Shown piece by piece: positions 51,136-63,190 of a DNA stretch of 64,000 nucleotides (position 1 is the first letter of the stretch; every line of letters starts with the position of its first letter). The DNA comes from Microcebus murinus (Eukaryota; Chordata; Mammalia; Primates; Cheirogaleidae). The position numbers and the translations under genes are program-made. The DNA lies in NCBI RefSeq assembly GCF_040939455.1, contig NC_134108.1, positions 8,709,501 to 8,773,500 on the forward strand. Reading direction: 5' to 3'. Below the pieces are notes generated by a model. It searched no databases. It saw only the letters and a program-made list of their open reading frames with translations, and had not been told where the DNA came from.

Positions 51136-51754
51136 GCCTCATCAAGAAGTATAACTCTAATATCACAATTTTAATACATAGATGTCTGTGACTGGTCAGC
51201 TACCTTCCAAGTTAATACTACCTTTCATATTTAGAACTTTGTTAAAATTAAAGACAGTAGTAGGTTTCTCCAGTGCCAAGTAGCCAATGTCTCTTGTTCT
51301 GGACATCTAAACTATGCCAAATCAAATAATGCCAATTAGATTCCAAGAAACAAAGCCTAGGAAATATGTCACTTGTATATTTTCTGTTCACTCAGTTGGT
51401 CAAGTCAAACAAGCAGCCACACGTGGGCTTCCTATTGTCTCATTGTCCCATCTTTCTTAATACAGTGTCCAGAGAAACATATTTAACATTCGCCCCAACA
51501 CAACTTTTAAAAATAAGAGCGAAAGAAAGATTTTCCTTCACTTAATACTCCTTGCAATCACTGTTCAATATAGTTTTCTCCTAAATACCCTTTCAATGTT
51601 GGGATTCTAAGAAAAATCTCCTCTAAGTTTCATGTTAATATAAAAGGTATCAGGTGACAAATGCTGAGGCAAACTAAAAATTGATTTAGATCTGTTTGAA
51701 ATGTAACATGCAATAACATTTCAGCACAGCTGGAAATTCTGAAGAAACCTATCT
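51136..51754. other. No gene recognised; beyond or within the distal GTF2H5 3' UTR
   Basis: AT-rich non-coding sequence. It may lie within the GTF2H5 3' UTR if a distal polyadenylation site is used; the sequence alone does not decide. Confidence 0.35.
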
Positions 51755-51760
51755 TTTATT
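51755..51760 (-). terminator. GTF2H5: Candidate GTF2H5 polyadenylation signal
   Basis: AATAAA on the minus strand (plus TTTATT), about 1.1 kb past the stop codon. It is the first canonical hexamer I found downstream of the gene; ATTAAA variants occur nearer (about 52197 and 52698). Human GTF2H5 has a long 3' UTR as far as I recall, so other sites are likely. Confidence 0.25.
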
Positions 51761-52902
51761 TAACAAGTTTTAGCACGACAAGTACCAGTAACACATTAAA
51801 ATTGTTTGTGTTGGTATGTGGGAATTGAAATTGTGTGGATTGAGTTATACAGATGGGAATTATGATACATACATCTTACTGTGGAAATTCCCAGATTCAG
51901 TAGTGCACGTATGAGTGAAAATGGAACACAGGTGCTTTGAATAAACATATCATAAGGAAGTGGGTAAATTGGGTTTGGTAACATCATGAAAGTTCTTTTC
52001 TCTTTGAAAATTCCCATCCCAGGAACCCATCCCAATGACACTATCTTCAGGAGAGGAAGCAAAACCCCTATCAGTGTTACAGTTTCTACCTCCAATCAAT
52101 CATAGAACTATATGCAATGTATTTTACTCTAATATGTTGCTTCCCACCACAGGCTGACTTTGCTTCTGTCTATTCCTATCTTTCTTTCTTAAATAAATTT
52201 AATAGGGATTCTCATAGGGAAAAAGGCACAAAACTGATTTCTTAATAAAAGAACGCTTACCCTGATGGGAAGATGTCACCAACAAAATTCGAACAAGGAA
52301 AAACTAAAGATGCAAAGCAGCATGTGCCTTTCTCATTTGGTTGTTTCTAACCCTCTGCACTTTAAAAGCATTATATTTTCAGAGAAATACAAACTGCAGT
52401 TTACATGTAGTAACATGAAATTACATCTTCTTCACTAAGAGAGCTGCCCGGTATGTAGATATTTGTGAGACAAATATTACCAAAGTTCCCACCTCAGCAT
52501 ATTTTTCTAAACAGTAAATTTATGAAGTTTCTATCTGAAAAAAAAGCAACTACATCCACACAACAAAAACCCACAATCATGAACATGAACAAGCAAAATA
52601 AATAGCTACATTACACTGATAATTTAAAAGCACCCCCACTATATTCTTAATGTATTAAATTGGTGTTAAAAAGGCTGTAAAAATATTAACATTTATATTT
52701 TAATAAAGGATAATAAATCAAATTACAGCCAATGGTTAAAGGTTTTTTGTTTTTTTTTTTAATTATAGGGTACAAAAAATCAGTTCAGGGGGCTTTTTTT
52801 TGGGGCAAATGATCCCTCGGTCTTTCCAACGGCAGGCCCCTAAGCAAGTAAGTCTTTCACATTTGCTGCTTATAATTCCTAGGTGGTTAATATCTTGTAT
52901 TT
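51761..52902 (-). other. GTF2H5: Putative GTF2H5 3' UTR
   Basis: AT-rich, repeat-poor sequence directly after the stop codon at 52903. T/A-rich runs and ATTTA-like words (for example near 52680) could affect mRNA stability. The end is not defined by the sequence. Confidence 0.4.
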
Positions 52903-53103
<201 letters not shown>

Positions 53104-53944
53104 TTATAAGACACCTTGTTGCCAAATCATACCATAGAGACTTGAGCAATTAAATTTGAGCATGTAGACTTTTGAGAATAATTTTTAAAGTTCTCAACTA
53201 TTACTCAAAAATCTCATTCCTCCCTGCCTCAGGTGTTAACAACATATAGACATGGCTTCATTTTAGAACTGTTAGTGCAAGCCTAAGAGAAAGAAGTAAG
53301 GTTTTTAAGTGTAATGTCCAGAAGACAGGGAAACCACAAGGCAGAATTACTGATGGTGCAAACATTAGCAAGTGAAGACTAGGCAAGATTGATCCAGCAG
53401 TTCAGGTTTTAAAACTGGGTCATATAAGTCCTATATGTTGGATTACTCTGCCCATTACGGTTTCTAGCTTCTCCTCTGGAATATGTGCAAAGGAGTTCAA
53501 GAAATCTTCCTCAACTGGCTCTCTTGTTTTTCCTTCTTTTTTTAAAAGTCTACTGTTTGTAATGGTGAAGAGTTAAGCAAATTCCTAAACTCTTGCAGGT
53601 TCTAAAATTCTAGTTAAATCCTGATGGTTTGAGAATACAAGCACTGTTTCCCTAAAGAGGACTAAATCTAACAAATAATGCTGGCTCTGATCATAATGCC
53701 AATTGCATCAATTCAATAAAGAGACTGAAATCTAGCACCAGGAAGAAACTTAGCAATAAAATCTGTCCCACATGTTTCTTATTTGTCCGAAATAAGAAAA
53801 TGAAGTTGACAAAACTGAAACACTTGATTTCATGCAGGTCTTCAAAATAAAACAAATAAATGGATAGGACTTTAGAAAAGCTATACATATAAATCAAGAT
53901 TCAACATGTAAAATGAAAACTCATTAAGATTCAAAACCACTAAC

Positions 53945-53979
53945 CATTCTATAAGCACTCCTTTCAAGACGTTGACCAT
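53945..53979 (-). CDS. GTF2H5: GTF2H5 coding exon 2 with start codon
   Basis: ATG at 53979-53977 opens MVNVLKGVLIE plus the first two bases of the Cys12 codon; the exon ends at 53945 with the donor AGAATG|GTTAGT. The exon begins at 54017 after the acceptor TTTTTTATTAG, leaving a 38-base untranslated part. The context before the ATG (GGAAAAGATGG) has purines at -3 and +4. The intron to exon 3 is 861 bases (53084-53944). The peptide is identical to what I recall of the human N terminus. Confidence 0.96.
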
Positions 53980-54017
53980 CTTTTCCCAATCAGAATGTGC
54001 AGATGACCTCAAGAATG

Positions 54018-54850
54018 CTAATAAAAAAGATAAGATGACATACAATTCAAAAGATCAACTTCAATATGCTTTGGGGATTTACCTCTGAAATGAGGCAAAA
54101 TATTAAATATCAACGTTAATACAGTTAAATCTATGAATGACGGAACATTAAAAACATATTCTGATCTTTTAACATAATTAAAATGAATCTACTTAGAATA
54201 TCAACAATGAGAAAAAAATCTTACTTGCAAACAAATTCTACCCATGAACAATTAATCCTAATGAAGGCAAGCAGAATAACCCCACAGCAGTGTGCCCAAC
54301 CCAGGTGTAAAACACGTCCGTTATTCAAAGGCTCTCATGTCCCACTCAGGAGAATGATAAAAGGTAAGTTCCTGCGAGGCAGGAATCACATAGTGGTAGT
54401 TCTGAAAGAGGCCTCAAAAATTACATACTGAGGCCAACCGCCTCATTTCACAGATGAGGAGACCGGTTGAAGAGATTAAGCCACAGCTCCCAGTCAAGGG
54501 GGGGAAAGAAAGTACAAGCCAGATCTCCAGATCTTGTGTTCCTTCACTAAATGAACCACATCCCCCAAGGCTCTCTGCTCGCAGGAAAACCACCCAGCGT
54601 CAGCCAACTTAACCCTTTCACGTCTACACCTGGGCGTCGTCGCCCCCCACGGGAAACCCACAATTGAATTGGTGCGGACAGCTGCCCGTCCCCGCTAGGA
54701 AGGGCCCAGAAAGGTGCGCGACACTGTCCGGTAACCCAGCACCCAAAGGACAGGCTCCTAGGCCTTCCCTCCTCCTCCCATCTTTTCTCCGGACCCTTCC
54801 GTCCTCCCTGCACCCCTCTTTCCTCAGTCGCTCAAAAGCTCGCCACGCAC
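54018..54850 (-). other. GTF2H5: GTF2H5 intron 1, with MIR fragment
   Basis: About 833 bases between the predicted exon 1 donor (GGAG|GTGCGT, 54851/54850) and the exon 2 acceptor at 54018. A reverse-complement MIR lies at about 54425-54540 ('cgcctcatttcacagatgag'). Confidence 0.65.
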
Positions 54851-54935
54851 CTCCGCCCACAGACCCAGCTGCGCCTCCGCGTCGCAGACAGAATGCGCCT
54901 GCGTTTTACGTCATCGCGCCAGGGACGCACTCGTG
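54851..54935 (-). other. GTF2H5: Predicted GTF2H5 non-coding exon 1
   Basis: The minus-strand donor GGGCGGAG|GTGCGT ends the exon at 54851. Human GTF2H5 has a short non-coding first exon in a CpG island, as recalled. The 5' limit is not visible; 54935 is a guess. Confidence 0.5.
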
Positions 54936-54989
54936 GGTGGAGCGTGCCGGCGGGAGGCGAGCGTGGGCCGGCCCGAGGGGGCGGGGTCA

Positions 54990-55107
54990 CGTGCCGCCCG
55001 CAGCCCAGTGGAGGGCGCGGGCTGGGAGCCGCGGAAAGGGGTGGGCGCCCCAGCCGACTGGGTCCCCGCCGAGCGGTTAGGGGCGGACCGAGTCCGCGAG
55101 CCGGCAG
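54990..55107 (+). other. SERAC1: Predicted SERAC1 non-coding exon 1
   Basis: The donor GGCAG|GTAGGAAGG at 55107/55108 fits the plus-strand consensus. SERAC1 encodes a mitochondria-ER contact protein with a serine-lipase domain needed for phosphatidylglycerol remodelling; its translation starts in a later exon, and no SERAC1 coding sequence was found in 55.1-64 kb. The assignment rests on the head-to-head arrangement with GTF2H5 in human. The start coordinate is a guess. Confidence 0.45.
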
Positions 55108-55260
55108 GTAGGAAGGGGAGGCCGGGCTCGTGGGGGCGGAAGAGGAGGTCGGCGCAGCTGGGCGCGGCGGGGAGTGGGGAGAGGGGCCTGGGCACGGCTG
55201 GGGCGGCTGAGGGCGCGCGGCCCCCGGGCGACCCCCTGACCCGCCGCGGGGCGTGAGGGC

Positions 55261-56184
55261 CTCTCTGTGGTGCTCGCGAGCCTGACTCTTCTTTCACGGT
55301 CGCTGCTCTTCTCTGGTTGCTGTCGAGGCCCTGAGGAGAGCACCAACCGGTACATCACCTCGGGCTGGTAGTCGCCAAAGATAGTGCCAAGGAGTAGGGA
55401 ACAGCCACAGTCAAATTTGAGCCTCCCACACCACCGCTTCTTGCTCCCTCTCTGGCCCGAGAGATGGACTAGATTGAATGCTAATTAATAGGTCTCTAAA
55501 CCCAGTAACGGTCATTTTAAAGTGAGAAATTCCAGAAGGTTCTAAAGTTAATCCCTGTCCCAAATTCGGGGCACACACTGTAATTATTTTAACTAGTTGA
55601 GATACGAGGTTCTTGCTTTCTGTTCCTTAGGTTAAATTGTGCTTCCCTAATTAAGTTCATGTGATCGCTTAGGCACCCACTTCTTCCATTTATTTTCCTC
55701 TCTCTATCCCTGAAATCTTTTCCACCAGGTGGAAATATTGTTGCACTCTCTCTTTAAAATTTGCCTCCAAATATAGTTCTTCCCAAGTGTCTCTTCTTCA
55801 CTCTTTTTCATCTTGGCATACATTCTTCTCCTTGACCATCTTATCAGTTTCTTCCCCTGGAATGCCACTTTTGAGCTCCAGGTGTTGCCTGTGCATTAAT
55901 GACCTATGAGTAGGCTAAATGCCACCTCTCAAACTGAACTGGTTTACCTCGCTCATCTTCAGTTCAAAACCTGCTTTACTTCCTGTGTTTCTCCAAATCA
56001 TCCAGATTTAAAACGTCCGTTTATTCACCAAACATTTTTATGTACCTAAAATGTTCCAGAGTCTTCACAGTATTCACAACAGTAATTTCCTGATAGATTA
56101 AAGACCTAAACATGAAAGACACATCTGGAAGATCGAAAAAAATACAGGAGACTTTTCTCTAGGAAAGATTTCCTTTTTTGTTTG
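55261..56184 (+). other. Putative SERAC1 intron 1, no repeat named
   Basis: G+C declines from the island. Pyrimidine-rich stretch at 55680-55870. A degraded LINE-like piece may lie at 55.9-56.05 kb. No exon found. Confidence 0.4.
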
Positions 56185-56310
56185 CTTTGTTATGGTAAAA
56201 TACACATAAGATTTACCGTTTTAACCATTTTGAGGTTGGTGTTCAGTGACATTCACATTATTAGGCAACCATCACTACCTTCCATCTCCAGAACTTTTTT
56301 ATCTCTTGGG
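56185..56310 (-). mobile_element. Old LINE-1 3' UTR fragment
   Basis: 'gttatggtaaaatacacata', 'accgttttaaccattttgag' and 'aggcaaccatcactaccttc' are the reverse complement of old LINE-1 3' UTRs. Confidence 0.7.
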
Positions 56311-56440
56311 AAGGAATTCTTAAGTTACAAAACACCATTCAGGATGTTATCTCATTACTCCAAACTAAAAATGATGGTGGCTTGAACAGGACATAGTGGT
56401 GGCAGTGAAGATGGAGAAAAGTGGATGGATTTGGAATGTG

Positions 56441-56761
<321 letters not shown>

Positions 56762-56775
56762 TGGAATGTGTTTTG

Positions 56776-57677
56776 ATAGCAGAGAACAAATTTTGCATGG
56801 TTTGGATATAGGGTGAGGGGAAAACAAGGACTTAAGGGCAACACCTGAGTTTTTTGCTTGAGCTATAAGGTAGATCAGTTACAATCAAAGACCATTTACC
56901 ATTTGGCTGATGGTGATGGAGAAAATGAGGAATAGTTTGGGGAGAAGAAAATAAAGAATTTTGTTTTGGACAGCTAAGTTTGAAAGGCCTATTTGACATC
57001 AAAGTGGAATTGTTCAATAGTTGGATACATGAGTCTGGAAAGGTTGTGTCTAGAGGTACTTTAGGATTGCTGGCATATAGATATCTAAAACTGTGGTGTG
57101 TTAAAATTAAATTCAGCTGTATTACACAGAAGATATAATAATAGCTTAATTATGCATGTGATTACATAAGTAGGCAGTCCATGGCTGGTATGGAAGCAGC
57201 GCCATGAACATCAGGCTCGAATTCTTCTGTCTTGCTGCTCTGCCATCCTTAGCAGGATGCCTTATGGTTAAGGTGGCTGCTTTAATTTGAACTCTCACTT
57301 GCTCATTCTAGTAAGAGGGAGGAAAGAAGGATGAAGAAAGACTCATTTTTTAAGGACACTTTTCAGAAGTTGCGCATGACACATCCATTCATATTCCCAT
57401 TAACCAGTTCTTAGTCAGTGAGCAAACTTAAGTATAAGGAAAGAAAGATGATGTCTTTATTCACTTATCTGTGCGCCCAGCTACAATTCAGGTTTTGTTA
57501 ATAAGAATGAAAGGCTGAAATGATGTTTTTTGTTTTGTTTTGTTTTTTATTAATAGGCTAGATCCCAGGGAGAAATGATGTTTAATTTCAGTGTGGTTTC
57601 TTCTTCACCCAGGACAATGAAGCTACCATTATGAAGACCCTAGTGGCCTCCCTGTTGTTAAAATTTTTTTAAATTCC
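56776..57677 (+). other. Putative SERAC1 intron, nothing certain
   Basis: Non-coding. Around 57180-57440 there may be an ancient repeat ('agaagttgcgcatgacacat') that I cannot name. Confidence 0.35.
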
Positions 57678-58430
<753 letters not shown>

Positions 58431-58509
58431 TAACCTTGTTTTTGCTACTTAAAATCAGTGTTTCAGATTTAATGTAATCACAATGATGATCTCAAAGGTT
58501 CTTTTAAAT

Positions 58510-61215
58510 AGAAATTGACAAGCTGACTCTAAAATTATGTGGACATGCCAAGGACTTAGAATAGTTCATTTTGAAAAGGTAGAACAAAGCTGGAAAACTT
58601 AATACTACCTAGCTTCAAGACTTACTGTAAAACTACAGTAATCAAGACAGTGTAGTATTTATATAAGGATAGGGAGAGCAATGGAATAGAGAGTCTAAAA
58701 ATAGGTCCCTACTTATATAGTAAGTTGATATTTGAACAAAGAAGTCACTTCAGTGAGGAAAGGAAACTTGTTTCAACAAGTTATACTGAAACTATTGAAC
58801 ATTGAATAAACTATTGAATATAGAAAAAAATCATCCTCAACCTCTTTTTCACCCCATACACAAAATTAACTTGAGATGGATCATAGACCTAAATAAATGT
58901 AAAAGCTAAAACAAAAATATCTTTTAGACAAAAATCATAGAATATCTGTAAATTTTATGTAGGCAACAGTTTCTCAGTACATGATGCCATAACCATAGAA
59001 GAAAAAAATTGATAAAAACTTTATCAAAATTAAAACTTCTGTTCATCAAAAGGTACCTTTAAGAAAATGACAAGTCACAGACTCAGAGAAGATGTGTGGT
59101 ATACAGTCATGCTCCACATGGTCAGTGACAGATCATGTATACCACAGTGGTCCCCTAAGATTATAATGGAGCTGAAAAATTCCTATTATCTGGTAATGTC
59201 ATAGATTTCCTAATGTTGTAGCACAATGTATTATTCACATGTTTGTGGTGATACTGTGAACCTACTGTGCTTCCAACTGTATGAATATAGCACATATAAT
59301 TATGTATAGTAGATAATACTTGATAATAAGTGATTGTGTTTCTGGTTTATGTATTGCTATACTAATTATTGTTGTTTCACAGTGTATTCCTTCTACTTAT
59401 AAAAATGCTATAAAACAGTAAGCCATGTTATGCCAGCAGCAGCCTTCTACAATTCCTGTTTACCATGTCTCTTGATTTGCATCATTTCTCTTATGCTTGA
59501 TTTACTCTGTTTTGTTCATCATGGCCCCTAAGCATACAAAATCCATGGCTAATGTTGCCAGAAAGAGGCCACGTTGAGTGATTGACCTGAAAAAGAAATT
59601 AAATTGATTAAGGACTATAAAGGTAGTAAATTAGTGAAGGTTATTCCTCACCAGGCAGACATGTCCCATTCCACTGTAGGTAAGCTCTTTAAGAACAAGA
59701 ACAGTGATGAAAGCTATTAAAGGATCTGCTTCATTGAAGACAGTGAGACTAACAAAAATTCTTGGGACTTATATCAGATATGGAGAAACTTCTAATGGCC
59801 TAGATTGAAGACCAGACACAGAGTGTATCCCTCTCAGCACCATGATCATGGCCAAAGCAAAAAGTTTGCAATATTCAAAGAAAAGCTGGATCTGACTACA
59901 GTGTTGAACTTACTGCTGTCTCTGGGTGGTTTAAACCATTCAAGAATCATAATTCATTCATTACATAATGTGAAAGTGAGTGGTGAGTCTGAATGCTGAT
60001 ATGTAGGCAGCTAAAGAATTTTTGGAAACTAAAGCTGATTATGGAGGGAAATTACTTTCTAGAGCAAAGCTTCAATGTGGATGAAACCTCCCCATTCTGG
60101 CAATGGATACCTAAAATAACTTTCATTCATAAGGAGGCCAAGTTAATGCCAGCTTTCAAGGATTTTAAGGACAAGATAATTTGGGGGGGGCCGTGTTGCA
60201 TGTTATGAATTAAAGCCCTTTGTGACCTGGCACTGTGAGAACTCCAGCACTTTCAAGCATATCAGTAAGCACACACTGCTATTGTACTACAGGATCAATA
60301 AGAGGTTATGGATGACCCAGTTTCTGTTCCAAGATGCCCTTCCAAATTGGTATGCCAACAAAATCAAGTAGGACTGTTTGGAGAATAATACCTTTCAAGA
60401 TTTTGCTTATTGTTGTTAATGTTCCCACACCTCCTCCTTTTATTGGTGATCTTCATTCCAATATCAGAGTGGTTGGTTTCTCCCTCCAAATACCACTTCT
60501 TTGATCCAACCAATGGATCAAGGATTTTTAGCAGCTTTCAAGATCTACCTAAGGAGGACCTTTGTCCAGGCTATTGCTGCAACTGAGAAGGCACTGATCC
60601 AATTCTGGAAGGATTACAACATCTAAGACTCATCACGAACCTTGCTTGGGCTTGTGATATCACAGGGAGTGTATAATGGGATCTGGAAGAAGACACTCAG
60701 GAGATTTGTCCTTGACTTCAAAAGATTCGTCAAGGACGAGGAGGTTGTAAAATTAACAGGGTTGTGGTTGAGATGGTAAACAACTTTAATCTCTATGAAA
60801 ATGTTTATAGCTGCTTTATTCATGTTCACCAAAAACTGGAAACAACCTAAATATCCCTCAGCTGGGGAATGTATAAGCCAACTAATATCTATACAATGGA
60901 ATTGTACTAATCAATAAAAAGAACAAACTACTGATACAGCAACTTGGTTATATGAAGGAAGCCAGACTCATAGGCTACATACTGTATGGTTCCATTCATA
61001 GGACATTCTTGTAAAGGCAAAACCTCAGGAACAGAAAACAGATCAGTAGTTTTCAGAGCTGGGTGTGGGAGAGACTTGACTACAAAGGGACACAGAAATG
61101 TGTTGATAGAACTTTTATATTTTCATTGGATTGTGTTGTCAAAACCCTTGGAACTGTACATTTAAAGGTGTGAATATTAACATATCTAAATCATACTTTA
61201 AAGTGAAAAGAAAAG
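58510..61215 (+). mobile_element. Old LINE-1, ORF2 3' half and 3' UTR, split by Tigger
   Basis: Degraded ORF2 text at 58510-59101 ('ctaaaattatgtggacatgc', 'aagacagtgtagtatttata', 'ttcatcaaaaggtacc') resumes at 60795 ('gtttatagctgctttattca', 'ggaaacaacctaaatatccc') and ends near 61215 after 'cccttggaactgtacattta'. Interrupted by the Tigger element at 59104-60794. Confidence 0.85.
59104..60794 (+). mobile_element. Tigger-type (pogo-like) DNA transposon, inactive
   Basis: Starts CAGTCATGCTCCACATGG after a TA, the Tigger terminal form. Remnants of the pogo/CENP-B-like transposase follow: an N-terminal helix-turn-helix part from ATG 59521 (MAPKHTKSMANVARKRP, then stop), and catalytic-domain text including FNVDET (about 60077-60094) and the Ile-Gln-Pro-Met-Asp-Gln-type region near 60500-60530. 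Numerous stops and shifts. The right terminal repeat is missing; LINE-1 sequence resumes at about 60795, so it is internally deleted or 3'-truncated. Confidence 0.85.
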
Positions 61216-62539
61216 GTATATGAACAAAATTGTTTTATCACCTTTTCCTCTAAAATTCAGATATCCTACAATGTTCTTGATAGACAATTCAGGACCACTA
61301 ATTTTCTAGAGACCAAAATTTTAAGAAACACTGTCTTAGACAAGGGGGAATTATTGAAAGATTTAAAACAGAAGAATAATATGCTAACATTTTAAAAGTT
61401 AAATTTACTTACAGGCAGCATCCTTTGCTACCTATATACATATGAAAATTCTAGGTAAAATGTAACAGAAGAACTTGGAATTGTGAACAGAAAAAGAAGA
61501 GGAAACTCAGAAGAAAGTCCTAGCACTGAGGGAGAAGTTTGAAGCAAGTTACAGAATTATCAGAAGCTGATAGAGACTTTAATTGCTTGGGCCTAATGTG
61601 CACATACAGTTAAAGTCAGCTTAGCCTAAAAGTGATAATCTTGAAGGAATGTACCATCAAGGAAACAGGGACTAGAAAATTTCCTTCCAGTAGACAAAGG
61701 AAACACCATGAAAACTTGCTTTTAATAGCAACATGAAAGAGTGGAAATTGGAACTCTTAATTGTGTACCACTTGTGGGGTTTGAATTCATACTGTCCTTA
61801 TAGTGCTGGGAACCCAAATGGAGAAATCCATAAATATGTAATACCTGCGGTACTTTGGCAGTGATAAATTTTAAACTGCAGTATAGGCCAGAGTGCATAG
61901 GACTCCCATAGGAAATACTGTTACTGAAGATGAGATGAGCTCTCAATCAAAGATTACAAAGTATTCAAACAAACCATCATGAAGGATAGCCAGCCCTAAT
62001 TACTAGAAATAGTGGTTCCAACAGAGAGACTTTAAAATAAGTGTGTTTAAAATGTAAAGGAAAGTTTATAAACCAAATACGTCAGTTTTTTGTAGCTTTA
62101 CAAACCATCCCATAGCCTATTGGCTGACCATTTGTTATTGCTTACAAGTCTAAGGATTGAAATGGGGTTGGTAGGGTCAGCTAGAAGCTGGTTAGTCTGG
62201 TATAGCATTACATGCTTGGAAGTTGGTGCTGGCCATCAGTTGGTACTTGTTAGCTTCATTAATGGGTATATTGGACATTTGTCATCCAGCAGACTAAGCT
62301 AGGCTTCTTTATACAGTGGTGGTCACAGGGTTCTCAAGAGCAGCAAGACAGAAGCCTCAATGTGCATGCGCTTTTCAAGTCTCTGCTGGCATCATGTCTC
62401 TATTGTCCTATGGCCTAAGTTACATATAAGCCCAGTCTAAGGTCAGTATGGGAGGGAACTACCAAAGAACCTGGTTGTAAGAAAAGGAATAGCTTATGGT
62501 CATTCTTTTTTTAATAATCTGCATTCTTAGACAAAAACT
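61216..62539 (+). other. Putative SERAC1 intron, no gene recognised
   Basis: AT-rich non-coding sequence. Some of it may be part of a very old LINE-1, but I cannot delimit it. Confidence 0.35.
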
Positions 62540-62990
62540 ATGTGCAAAAAGAGCAGGCAAATGTGAAAGTGAGCCAATGGAAGTTTTAGAAATAAAAACA
62601 AGTTATTGAAATACTCAGTGGATGGATTGAATGACATGTTTAAATACAGCTAGATAGAGGGTGGATGATTTGGAAGATAGATTTAGGGAAACAATCCATA
62701 ATGCACATCAAAGAGATAGGAAATATGGAAGAAGTTGAGATTTGAAGGGTAAAATAAGAAAATCTAAAGTATAGTAGGAGTACCAGAAGGAAAAGGTAGA
62801 ATGGGGGTCAAAGTGATAATTTTTCAGAATATTGCAGAATTGAAGAAAAATGTGAGTTCTAAGATTGAAGGAGCACACCAAATCCTCAGTGGGATATGTA
62901 AAAAACAAACCCATACCCAGACATAAAGTACAGAATTGTAAGAACATCAAAAGCAAAGAGAGATCTTAAAACTGCCAGATGGAATGTTAT
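62540..62990 (+). mobile_element. Old LINE-1 / HAL1-type ORF1 fragment
   Basis: 'agtaggagtaccagaaggaa', 'gcagaattgaagaaaaatgt' and 'agcacaccaaatcctcagtg' follow the order of the LINE-1 ORF1 RNA-recognition region (GVPEG-type start). Badly decayed. Confidence 0.5.
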
Positions 62991-62992
62991 AT

Positions 62993-63190
62993 TGATAATA
63001 AGTAGCATTTATTGAACACTTAATTTGGAATAGGCACTATTCTGTGTGCTTTGCGTGCATTAACTTATGTAATTATAACAACCTTTTAAAGTAGTCACAT
63101 TATTACCATTTTATAGATGAGGAAAATGAGACATAGGTTAATTTAACTAGTCCAAGAGCATATGTCGAGTTGTATTTGAAAATGTGCCTG
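62993..63190 (-). mobile_element. MIR SINE
   Basis: 'gtagcatttattgaacactt', 'attttatagatgaggaaaat' and 'ttaatttaactagtccaaga' are a reverse-complement MIR. Confidence 0.8.

Larger units (their letters stand above)
54840..55260. promoter_or_regulatory. Bidirectional CpG-island promoter (GTF2H5 / SERAC1)
   Basis: CpG-dense and GC-rich, between opposing donor sites at 54850 (minus) and 55108 (plus). It contains TTACGTCA at 54906-54913 (CREB/ATF-type), GTCACGTG at 54986-54993 (USF-type) and several GC boxes, with no TATA box. In human the first exons of GTF2H5 and SERAC1 lie head-to-head within about 100 bases, as I recall, so one shared promoter is expected. Open frames of up to 138 codons here are composition artefacts. 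Confidence 0.8.

Noticed and set aside
52755..52850. Possible LINE-1 3' end at the T-run 'tttttttttttaattatagg'
   Set aside because: Only the first bases look LINE-like; the rest does not follow any copy in this window. Left as part of the GTF2H5 3' UTR.
54664..55358. Several open frames on both strands at the GTF2H5 promoter
   Set aside because: Same composition effect in a CpG island; they cross predicted splice donors and carry no recognisable domain.
57601..57660. Possible exon after 'ttcttcacccag' with an ATG
   Set aside because: An acceptor-like string is present, but the following peptide does not resemble SERAC1 and runs straight into T-rich Alu sequence.
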